From Symbiodinium sp. CCMP2592 (lineage: Eukaryota > Sar > Dinophyceae > Suessiales > Symbiodiniaceae): DNA of 64,000 bases. How positions within the stretch are numbered: the first letter of the stretch is position 1; the number at the start of each line of letters is the position of its first letter. The position numbers and the translations under genes were made by a program. Below the pieces are notes generated by a model. The model saw nothing but the letters and a program-made list of their open reading frames with translations, searched no databases and was not told the DNA's origin. The stretch covers positions 124,001 to 188,000 of the forward strand of contig CAJNDT010003157.1 of the NCBI GenBank assembly GCA_905221615.1, given 5' to 3'. Below are positions 47,901-59,786 of the stretch, piece after piece.

Positions 47901-50900
47901 CAGCGACTATGACTGGGTTGGAGGGGCTGGCTCTGTTCACCTCATGCAGAGCTGACCTCTCCTCCATCTGGAATTCAACAAAACGCCCTGGCAAGTTGCC
48001 AGGGTGTGTCGTATCCGGGTTCCACAGGTCACCGTCATCATATCTTTCGGTGATGTCACTGGCCCATTCTACCACATCTCCACGTCTAAGGATCTTAATC
48101 AGCGTTCCATTTCCAACCCAAACATACGCATCGTGTGCCATGGGGACCATGGAGCCGCCAATGTAAACCTCAACGTCGTCATTGAAATCAAGTCTCGCGT
48201 GTCCCAACACAAATCTCCTCGAGACTTGGCCTTGCGCGAACACCGAGAAAAGTCCACGGTTGAACCGACGGGCATCAATGACAACCGCTTTATTGCTTGT
48301 GGCAAGGAGGCCTGCAGGCAGCAGCAGGTAGCTACCATAGTCCTCGTGGATCTGGGGCTGCAGGGCGACCGTCTCAGTCAGGTAGTCAGTGCCCAGACCC
48401 CGGGAAGCATCAACGATGATGTCACTCAAACTCTGCCCAGTAAGGGGAAACATCAAAGCAACATCTAATCTTTCAGGCTCAAATCCTGGACTTCCCACCC
48501 ACAGCGAGATATGTGTGGTTCGAAGGGCATCAGCCTCAATCTCGTGGAACTCAATGTCCTCCTCGCCATCCGAAACCTCATCGACCGGTTCAGGCGGGTT
48601 CTGCTGGGCTCTGGGTGGTCCAGTTTCATGGACTCGGGACGGCATGACTCCTCCACTTTCGACTCTGAGCCCGTAGTCCCTGTCCCCGGAGCATAGGAGC
48701 AATTGCTCCCTGGGTGTCAACTGGCCCGCCGCCCAAATTTCTAGATCAGTCGGGTGGCGCCAAGAACTGCCTTCCACAGGGCCAGGAGCACGGCTCGAGG
48801 AGCTGTGTGGCGCTCCGTGGGCCGGGCTCCATATGCCAGCGATAAGGAGACCTCTCATCATCCAAGGCATCTTGGCCCGCCTGCCCGGCATGCTCCCAAA
48901 GGGCCGTGTTCGCCGGCAGTAACAGACCATCAGCATGCCACTGGCCACGCACCATATAACCCGTAAGGTGTTGCCAAAACTCACAACACTCTGTTCCACA
49001 GTCTCCGCCAGGAAAATGACAATGTCCCGGAGGATCGGCATGACAATGGCAACAACGTCCATAAAATCGTAGATCCTGCCGTAGGAGGAGGCATTGGAAT
49101 AGAACATCTCCTCAATTGTTTTCAGCTCTCTCCGTGCCTCTTGGGGCGATCTGGTGGACTGACCGAAAAAGCCACCAATCTTGAGGTCTCCGGCCTCATC
49201 ATACGATAGTCTCGGCCTGTGCGGCAAAAGGCCGCCCCACTCGCCGTACCATCCTCGCCCACGTTCACCACGGTCTACTCTTCTCCCGCCGCGGTCCTTG
49301 CGCGGAGGTCGCTCAAGATGTCCGCTTCGTCCGACTCGCTGTCGACCACCATGGACTCGGTCAGGGCTCCTTCCCTGGCCTTCTCGAGCTTGTCCGCTAG
49401 GGTCCTGCCGGTCTGCGGGAGGGACGGGGATCGTCCCTGATTTTTGACTGCCACCCGAGGCTGCCCAGCTTTGGGTCGCACCTTGCTGTGATCCGGCTGC
49501 AACAATCGTGTGCTGGGAGATGCCGGGTAGGGTTCCTTGTTCGGGACTTCCGCTTCGTAAGAAGGCACTTTGCGGGCCTCCGAGCCTTCCGCCTGAGCAA
49601 CACGAGTAGTCGCTGGAGGCGTCATCTCCGGGGCCCGGGCGGTCTTTGCAGGTGGTGTTGAGGCGCCATCCCCGCCGGGTGCCTGGATCCCCAAGGCTTC
49701 CATCATTTGCCGTCTGGCTGAATCGCGAAGAGGGGCTCCATCTCGAATCGCTTTGGCAAGTAGGCCAGGTAGGTCTGCCACCGGGTTCTCGGCGCTGGCC
49801 ATGAGCTGTGTCCACTCTGCCTCCGCCTCCTCGTCCTTTTCCACAGGAGCCGTTGCTCTCGAACGCTTGCCAGGGTTCTGGAAGAGGTCCTGCAACTCCG
49901 CGATGGCTTCCTCCTTCATCTGCTGCTGCTCCGTGGCCTCCGTCTGGATCTTCTGGAGGCGGTCGTAGTACCTCGTCCTTTCGCGGATAAAGCTCTGCTT
50001 CATCTCGACTTGGAACCGCTCCCATTGGCCCTTGGCAGCTTCCTTGTCTGCCTCCCCTTTTCGCATCCGGCCATCTGCGCGGCGGATCGTGTTTGCCAAG
50101 CGCTGGATGTAGCGGGTGAGGCTTCCCGAATCTCCTGTGTCTTCTGCAGCAAGAGTCCAATCCACCTCTGGAGTTGGCTGTGGCTTCGCGGCACGATATT
50201 CCATGGCCTCGTAACTGGGGAACTTGTAGTCCGCCGCGTCTCGGTTCTTCCATGGTTGCTTGTTCTTGCCCTTGTTGCTGCCCTTCTCGTGCCATCCATA
50301 GTACGCTGATGCCGAGGATCGCGAGGTATCCTGCCATCCATCGCCGTTGCCACCCCATTGTGGCTTCTTGCCCATGTGTCGGGCTTCACGGTAATACGGT
50401 CTGCTGTGATGTTGAATCAGCAGCCGCAGATCGCGGGCAGAGGGCTGAAGGCCTTGTGTTCTGGCCTTGTGTATTCGGCCCCTTGCGGCCGATCGGCTAG
50501 CTCGTTGTCGACGATGCCAGCCTGGGGATCGAGTCCCGCGCCGCAGCCCAATGGCTGCAAAAGGCGTGCCTAATTGTTCGGCACTGGGGCTGCCGGCTAT
50601 AACTGCAGACTTAGCTGCAGCCTCGCTCCGAAACCCTATGTACACACATATGTATATATATATATATACACATACATACCCACACACATAAATACACATG
50701 CACACCCAAAGAGGCCGGATGAGGGCTCCTTACCTGCTGATACCACCGAAGCGCCGCAAAACTAAATCCCGAACCCTGAGCCTTGGTGACCACGGCACGT
50801 TTCGCTTTGCCAAAGTTGCCCCGAAACCCTAGGGGCCTTGATATTTAGAATATGGTTTTGGGGCCCAGTATACTATAATGAGAGTCAGGAACCCCACAAT

Positions 50901-53900
50901 AGTATAGGGAACTATTTAGGCGCCTATAGTATACTACCCTTCTGGTAACCCTTATAAACCCCTTTTAAGGAACCCTATGATCCTGACTACTACGGGCTGC
51001 AGAACAACTCTGGTGTCGGGCCCTGCCTCGAGAAGACCTGGCGGCCAAGCTCTGAAGGTTGCGTGTGGAGGCGAGGGGGAAGGAGTTGGGGGCTGATTGC
51101 CTAAAAATAAGGGCCTAAATAATTGCCTAAATACTTTTTTTGGGGGTTCCTTATTATATATCATTATAGTAGAATTGCTTAAAGTAGGGGCCCAATACTT
51201 GCCAATACTATTTAGGGGGTTCGTTGTTTTCATTATAGTATAATGGGCGCCCAAACCCTGTTCTAATTATTAAGACTCCTGTAGTATGCTTCAGGAGTTT
51301 GCATCTTTTGCGGGCTCAGGGCTTCAGGATTTCTGGGGCCCTAGAAGCAGGTTTTGGGGCCTAAAGCCCCATGCTTCGATGTTCGGATCAAAACCCCAAA
51401 GACCCAAAACTCATGCACATACCTTAGGGGCCTTAATAATTAGAATAGGGTTCCCTTTGAAGCGGTCTATATAAGGGTTACTATACGGCATCTATAAGGG
51501 TACTAGAATATAGGGGCCTTGATAATTGAAATAAGGTTTTGGGGCCCATTATACTATAGTGATAATCAGGAGCCGCCACAATAGCACAGGTAACTATTTA
51601 GGCCCCTATACTAACGGAAGTGAGGGGTCAGGGTTCACTGGGCAGTTCAGGAATTGAACATAAGTGTGGTCTTTCCATTAACTGCTGATTGTCTCTGTTC
51701 CAATCAAACTGCTTACAACCCTGCGCACACCCGTCTCCAATATAAAACTCTCTGGAATCTACTCTAGCATACATCTGACAAGACCAGTTGCCACCCTACT
51801 GTCTTCGCTGAACTGCTCATGTAAACACCCTACACTAGGCACCTGCGGAAACAGCCCTATAACACCCATCAAAACTCCAGAACTAGGTCGGCCCACAATA
51901 CCCGAAAACGTCAAGCATCCCATCTCCTGAGCTAGCAGAAACAGAAACCCTTTACCACAGACCGAAACTCTAAACCCCTAAACCCTGTAATGTAGGTGCC
52001 TTAATAATTTTAATAGGGTTTCGGGGCCATCATACTATACTGATAAGGAACCCCCGAAATAGAATAGGTAATTTTATCCAGGCCCCTATATTACGCCAAA
52101 CTCCAAACCTCAGCTCGGACCAACCGCGAACGATCCCAGCCAGACCTCCCCAGGGCTCCAGTTACCTAAATAGTGGGTTACTAACCGTATATCATATATC
52201 CCAGAAACCCTTAACCCTAAACACTAAATAGTAGGCTACTGACCGTCTAGTGTATATCCCAGTAGCCTACTATCTGAGTAACTGGAGCCCTAGGGCCTGT
52301 TTCGACAGCCCACTGCTTGAGCTGCTCGGGTCCTGCGTCGGAGCTCGAAGCTTGTGCTTGGGGTTTCGGCTTTAGGAGCGTAGGGTTTAGGTTTAGGCTT
52401 AGAGGTTTAGGGCTTGTTACTTCGATAGAGGTTTAAGAACGAAGGTGGCTTACAAAGATTTAATTATGGGGTGTTGCAGGGTTTTGAACCGCTTGTCTAC
52501 AAGTTTTCCCGGTCCTGGGTTTCACATAGGGGGAAGCAGGGATACGTAGAGCGTTTGGTTTACGGCGGTGCCGGTGTAGGGCGGCAGAAAAAATTGCAAT
52601 AGTCGTGCTGCTGTCAACACCAGCATTTCTTTTCTTCATGGCAACTGTTGGACAATTGTTGGATATATCATGGCGATTCGACAAGATTTGCGACCGTAAA
52701 GCTGTCGCGAAGAAGATGCTGAGCCCCCTCCCCCACACGACCTCCAAGGCGTCCCCAAGCCCAATTCTTCAAGAGATTTTGAGAGCTTACAGCGCTGTGA
52801 ACGATGTTTGCATACTACGACCAGTCTTATTATGTTGTAGAGCTTGTCTTAGGTCTTAGGCTCTCATTTTCAGTGGTACCATTACGCCGCATCCTTGTGC
52901 TGTGATATCTGGCTCCTGCACATCCCAATCGTCAAACCATAGTGTGAAAAGGGATGAAAAGAGCTTGGGGTCCAGGGGCTTCAAATGGTTGAAGGGTGCA
53001 GTGGCTGGGGGTTTACGTCCGGGGTTGATGGGTTTACGTTTGGTCTACAGTTTAGTTCTAGTCTACACTTTAAAGGTTCGAGGGTTCAGGGTTCAAGGAG
53101 TTGGGTCTAGAATATGGGAGTGTGAGAGCCAGGGTTAGGGGCTGGCGGCCTTGATCGGGCCCTTCGGGGAGAGAGCCCTGGGCGCCAAATCAGATCAGTT
53201 CCCATTCCCCCTCTCCCCCGCACGAACCCTGAACGCCAACTGCTGTACCCCAGACTCATACACACTAAACCCTAAACCCTGGCACTCAAACCCTACGCCC
53301 CAAAAAGACAATATACGGGCCGCAATGGCCCACTATACTAGACTTATAAGAAGGAACCCCCAACAAAATATAGGTCACATATTTATTACGGCCCCTGTGT
53401 TGAACACCGAAACCCCTCAACAGCACACCACTGGGCTCCGAACGAGGCCGGATGGCGAGGGGAGGCCCTCTGGGCGTGCTTTCGTCGTATCTGCGCAGGG
53501 GGAGATCTTCAAGGCTGCAAAGAGGGGTCCTTTAGGGGGGTCCTTATAACAGGGATCCTACTATTTATTTAGGGTTCTCAATTAGGGTCCCCTATTTTTC
53601 TAGGATGCCCAGTAACCTAGGAATAAAAAGGGCTCCCTTTTTGGTATTGGGTAACTTTATAAGGAACTTAGGACTACAAAAAGCGAATAAGGGTACCACT
53701 GGGCACCCTAGTTCAAGAGTTTAGGGTTGGGGTTTAGAAATCCTTAAGGGTATTACACAACATTAGGGTCCTTGAGGGGTTCTTTCAGGGTGTGTAGGGT
53801 TGCGCTTTTGGTGCTCAGGGGTTTTTATAGTTCTGCATAAAATTTCTATAGAGGAGTTTACGAACACAGCATCTAATGGCGTCCATACTTTTCCGTTCGT

Positions 53901-56900
53901 TTTCTACACGTTTCCATTCATTCCATATTTGCCACTTTTGCTTAAAAGAGTTTTCTTACCTGCGTTCATACCCAATCTTCTTGTCCTGGCTGGCAACTGA
54001 TTCTGAATTTTTAAAAAATAATGCCTATTGTGTTCATGCTACTTCTGCCTATTCCTGCAACCCCTTGTTAAACAGACTATCTTATGTTTAAGTTTGTTAT
54101 AGTGGGTCTGGGTTGTGGCAAGCGCTCGACGTATAACACCATGAACAAAAAGAGAGACACAGTGTGAGCAAAGGCTCATGAACAGGCAAAACATGCTGAA
54201 GATTCGAACACAGGGCCCCGCTCTAAACATCCATAAACGCTCCACCGCAGATGCAGGGCGCTTGGCAGCAGTGTATCTGCTTCAAAAACTGAGAGAGGAT
54301 AACGACGTCAGCACAATGCCTAAACCGCTGTTGGCACAGGCGGCATACGCTTTAGGGTTTGTAGGGTTTAGGGTGATTCAACCTACAAGTAGCAAGCCTT
54401 CAGACTACGAACCAGAAGCCCTCCACTGCACCCAACCCCTACCCACCAACCGAATTAATTAATAGTTACCGCAAGCCCCCCCCCCCCCCCCCCACCCACC
54501 TACCGATTCCCACACGAGTTTCCGTCCACTGCTACACCCAAAGAACTGGCTCATGTGTCCCAATTCGACACTGTCCGGAGCCCTGATGCCCGGTATGATG
54601 ACGCTTGCCAACAGAAATGGCCACAACAACCACAACAGCAACAGCAACAACAACAACAACAAAAACAAAAATAGCCAGTACAATACCCTGAGACCCTGAA
54701 CCCTAAACCCAAGACCTTACTACCCTAAAACCTTTATCCTAAACCCGATTACCCTCAACCCTATGGTGAGAGCTTGGGAAAGTAAGGGCGCCTTTATATG
54801 GCTCCTAATAGTAGGCACTCTATGGCCAGCACCCTAAGTTGATGTACCTGAACCCCTCATCACAAGCAGCCCTGGCAACCCTGAGAAACCCGTCGTACAG
54901 TTCTTAATGGAACCTTTCGAAGTCACATAAGCTGTGAAGGCTATCATGGTTCGTCTTGCTACTATGTCATAGCAGCATGCTGTCATATTAGCTATGATCG
55001 TTGCTGCTATATTCAATGTGATCAGCAGCGTGCTGTACGACTTTTAGCATGCCTACAAGTGTACCACAATCTCATCATCCACAGTCTGTTTCTCACGGTC
55101 GTCATCATCGTTGTGCTATATTTTGATCCCGACCTCCAGTGGCTCGCATAGACCATACCGCGATCAGAAAGGAGAGCTGCTGCTTGCCGAAGCATTCGCA
55201 CAGGCTCCTGCAGGATTCGAGCGTCGGGCCTAGGAGGCCTAAGGGTGGTCTTTCCTTTAGGAACTGTTGTGAAGACTTAAGGTTTAGGAGGCTTCAGTAC
55301 GGTCTTGGAGTCGTATAGGATGTTATGAGGGTTTAGGGGTCGGTTTTCTTTACCATGTTCTTATGAAGCTTTCTTCCGAGGCCGAGGTCTCGATCCGATG
55401 TAGTATAGAACCCAAACACCCAGTTGCCCAAGAAAGCTGATTCCCCATCCTCGCAGTGGAGGATATTCATGAGCAGTACCGCATCTGCTGAACCATCTTC
55501 CAAACCATAGCCATCGGCGACGACATCACGGACCTGGCTCCAAGTCTCAATCCCCGGGTGGACCTATGGTAGGCTGTCATAGAAGGCTGTGAAGCTAGGA
55601 GATAAAAGAGCTATCGCAAAAATACGCTAGGCACCCTGCTCGAGTCGACGCCCGAGGAAGACTTTTTGCCAAAATGAACGTCGTGGTGAACACCAGTGCA
55701 GCCGAAACAAGCGCTGCAAGGGACAGTCGGCAAAACGTCTGATTTATTTCCAATTCTGAGCTGTCCAGATTTTCCGGGGAGCTGATTGTCGAGCGGAAAG
55801 TCAATCAATTCGACAGCCTACACCAAAGCTTTGAATGAACCAGCTTCAAGCCCCCGCATCGTGAAATGAATCATGTTTTCGTCGAGAAACATTCCTGCTC
55901 TTGTATATCTATTGGCTGGCCTTAGACCCTTGCTTTTCCCATTCATCCCAACACTCACCAAGGATCTTTATGGATCTCGAAACAATCATTTTGCAATGTG
56001 GATCATGCCCTGATAGCTACCTGTTGTCCTTTTGTCAAAACCCGGCCGCGTTCCGTTCGTTCGTATTCCGTTCTGCCCCTGTCGGTTCTGAGAAGGAGAA
56101 AAGACCGAAATGGGGTGGGAAGCCACACCGATTTATACGCGACCATTGGTCTTCTCGACTTTTTGAAGGTAAGCTGTTACAAACCATTGGTTGGGCCTGA
56201 AGACACGTTGGGAAGTTATCTCCGGCGAGCTTAGGTTGGGCAGAGGCCACCACGATTTGTCCCGGTTTCCACAAACCATTATTTGGGCGGGTCTCCCAAG
56301 AAACACTTTCTAGCTGATGAGTTCTTGTCGTACGAGTCGTCGCAAGCACCTCCCCTTGGGCCGACACTCGTTACCCGAAAACTATAGCTCCATGATATAT
56401 GCGGTAGACGGAATAAAAATTTCAAAGGTTTTCTGCAACAAACTGAAGCATGCACCCCTCTAGCTCAGTAGCAGGTTCCATACCCACGAACCGTGCGAGC
56501 TATGCTTTATAGTCTGTAGGTCACAGGTTCCCCCATTGGTTGCTTCAACCTTATCAGCTGCTGAGGTGAGTCGGGATTCCGACATTGAGTTTGGGAAAAG
56601 CCTCAAGCAAAGACCCTGCTGTAAATGTGATAGGATGAATCACAAGGCCTGGAAGACCTTCCGACATGGTGTTCTCGAGTCCTAGAAACAATGTCGCGGC
56701 CTGTGCTCCGCCTCGTGTTGGAGGTCCCTTCCATTTGGTCCCTTCATATCACGGGCACCGATCCTCTCAAAAGGTTTATGCTGTGCCCTGAAGCCTGCAT
56801 CCTTCATCCGAACATATAACGCCGGAGGATGAACACATATGAACACCGAGCACCTGGACATCCACGTTCGAAAGTCCTGCGCCACGCAGGCCTTAGGTCG

Positions 56901-58952
56901 TCTCACCGGCGGAATAGTTTTGGGTATGGCAATGTTCTAAGATTTCATTCAAATGATTTGTTGCGGTGTCCCAAGTCCTACTATATCCCATGATGACAGT
57001 GTTGCGGCTCAAATACGAAGCCGACACTTGCTGCATTACGTAAGTCTGCAACTAAACATACTAAACCCCATGCGCCTGCAATCCTGTGCGCGACAAATCA
57101 CATGTCGAGATACGCATGTTGATTTGCAAAGCTGCTGACTGGGAACGAGGTCAGGGGCGCGGTTTGTATTAGACAGGTTCGTATGGGCTTGTGATTTGTA
57201 AACAAAGCTGTTGGCTAAGCTCCAAATTTTGTGAGCAACAAGCTCAAGTCCATCTGAGCCTGAGATTCCAGGCGCGAAACCTTGCGAGCGACAAGCCCTG
57301 GATTAAGCCGCCTCCAGCTGACACATGTGTAATAACAGTCCTTGAATATGGGGCATTTCGATGCGGGACAAATGCCGAAAGCGCTTGTCCTACAAGTTTC
57401 CGCCGGCCGGAAATCCGAACTGCACTTGGTTTTGACAATTCGCCGATCTTAGTTCATCAAACAGACAGCACGGCGACCATAACAAACAGACACAATGGGG
57501 ACTGCCTGCAAATGGTTTTTAGGTCTGCCTGCCGTTCGCCTGCGACCGTCCTTATCTATGTGCTATTGTGAATTCCAACTTTGCTTTTCGCTCTCAAAAG
57601 CGACGAACGGCCCAAAACAATCCCACACCGAATGACAGGGGTCGGGGTCAAGTAGGGCTTCGGGATGTTTCAACTTTGCACGTCTCTCTGTCAAGTCGCA
57701 TGCACGGCCAAAGCTAAGGAAACATCCAATTGAAAGGAACGGAGAGGACTGAAACGGTACAAACACCACAACAGTAGTAAAATACCGAAATTGGCACAAG
57801 GATAAATGTAGTCTTCGTAGAAGTACTAGTACTACTAGTACAGGTACTAGTACTAATACTAGTACTAGTACTAGTGCTAGTAGTGTTACTACTACTATTA
57901 CTACTACTACTACTGCTACTACTACTACTACTACTACTACTAAAACTAATACTACTAAAACTACTACTACTACTACTACTCCTACTACTACTACTACTGC
58001 TACTAATACTACTACTACTACTACTGCTACTACTGCTACTACTACTTCTTCTACTACTACTACTGCTACTGCTACTAGCAGTCGGAGCAGTGGTAGCTGT
58101 AGTAGCAGCAACACGAAATCGGCCAACAGTAACAGCCAGCATCAGCAATACTAGCACAAATAGCAATTGGAATGATTATGGTGATAGTGACTTCGATACG
58201 GAGAGATAGTACATGTAAAATGACAGACAATAACTTGTACGTACTTGTAATCGGGTATTAAGCAGAAAAGGTAGTCATAATCATAAGGCCAAAGACAATA
58301 TTGGCAGTAGTAGGATTTCGGAATATAAGTAAGTGCTAAAGATCTAACGACGCCGTTAGTAGCTAGCGGCTATGAGTTAGTAGTTCGTAGATAGTCGCTG
58401 GTATTTTATTTACAGGCATTGTGCAAGGCGTAAGTCGCCCGGCGTGGTTCCCAAATCGACGACAGGAAGCCGTCATTCATTCTTGCTTATACCCAGATTT
58501 ATTAGTAACCATTCAACGATGAGTCGCTGGTAATTAGAAACTGGCAATCAGTTCATAGCAGCTGATGCACATGACTGATACTTACTTCGTAGTTGTGAAG
58601 CAATATACGAAACAACAAGCAATATAGTAATAAGCTACTATATGTTACTTTAGTCATGCAGTAGCGTATGGTAATATGTTGAGGTGGTAATTTAGTACTG
58701 GGGTAATCTGGTGATACTGTAACATGGCATAAGACGCAAGCAATACGGGGACCTAGTAGTATATTGCAATAAAAACCATACATAGCTACAATAATGTAAT
58801 ATATGGCCGTGTAGTGGTGTACAGTGACGTCATATCGTGGAATGGCCACCAAAAACTACGGCTGTCTAGTAGCATCCCAATAGTAAACAAACCACTATTA
58901 CGACGACGACTACTACTACTACTCCTGCTGCTGCTCCTACTACTACTGCTAT

Positions 58953-58993
<41 letters not shown>

Positions 58994-58994
58994 T

Positions 58995-59035
<41 letters not shown>

Positions 59036-59082
59036 TTGCTACTACTACTATTACTATTACTACTACTACTACCACCACCACC

Positions 59083-59115
<33 letters not shown>

Positions 59116-59155
59116 CTTACTACTACTACTACTACTACTACTGCTACTACTACTA

Positions 59156-59206
<51 letters not shown>

Positions 59207-59513
59207 ACTACTACTACCACTACTACTACTACTGCTACTACTACTACTGCTACTACTACTACTACTACTACTACAGCACCTCATACTTCCCACTACTGCT
59301 CACTACTACTTACTACTACTTACTACTACTTACTTCTACTTACTACTACTTACTATTACTTACTGATACTTACCACTACTTACTACTACTTATGCTACTT
59401 ATGCTACTTACTGCTACTTACTACTACTTACTACTACTTACTACTACTTACTACTACTCACTACTACTTCCTACTACTTACTACTACCCCTACTACTATT
59501 ACCACTACTACTG

Positions 59514-59550
<37 letters not shown>

Positions 59551-59732
59551 TATGGCTGCTGCTACTACTACTACTACTGCTACTACTTCGGCTACTGCTA
59601 CTGCTACTGCCACTGCTACTGCTACTACTACTACTCCTGCTACTACTGCTACTACTGCTACTACTCCTTCTACTGCTACTACTACTGCTACTGCTACTGC
59701 TGCTGCTGCTACTGCTACTGCTACTGCTACTG

Positions 59733-59786
<54 letters not shown>

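Larger units (their letters stand above)
42015..50700 (-). mobile_element. LINE (non-LTR retrotransposon), near full length
   Basis: About 8.7 kb, minus strand, with two ORFs (50375-49275 and the frame ending at 42073). It has a (TGAATG)-type 3' tail near 42028-42040 and a TA/CA microsatellite at its 5' side (50640-50700). The long intact ORF2 implies recent activity. It sits in the last intron of the methyltransferase gene, in the same orientation. No target-site duplication could be fixed because both edges are microsatellite. Confidence 0.8.

Noticed and set aside
44236-50500. Many frames of 60-170 codons antisense to or overlapping LINE ORF2
   Set aside because: Shadows of the long GC-rich ORF2; none has independent support.
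53447-53526. Plus-strand RRM-like exon (RPDGEGRPSGRAFVV)
   Set aside because: It matches an hnRNP-H-type RRM strand by eye, but the minus strand of the same bases gives the methyltransferase piece STPRGPPLAIRP and joins four other exons in phase. A warning that single exons can look real on both strands.
56462-56535. tRNA-like sequence (CTAGCTCAGTAGC with GGTCACAGGTTC)
   Set aside because: The A-box fits, but the B-box lacks the GGTTCGANTCC core and no acceptor or anticodon stem pairs well. At most a tRNA or SINE relic.
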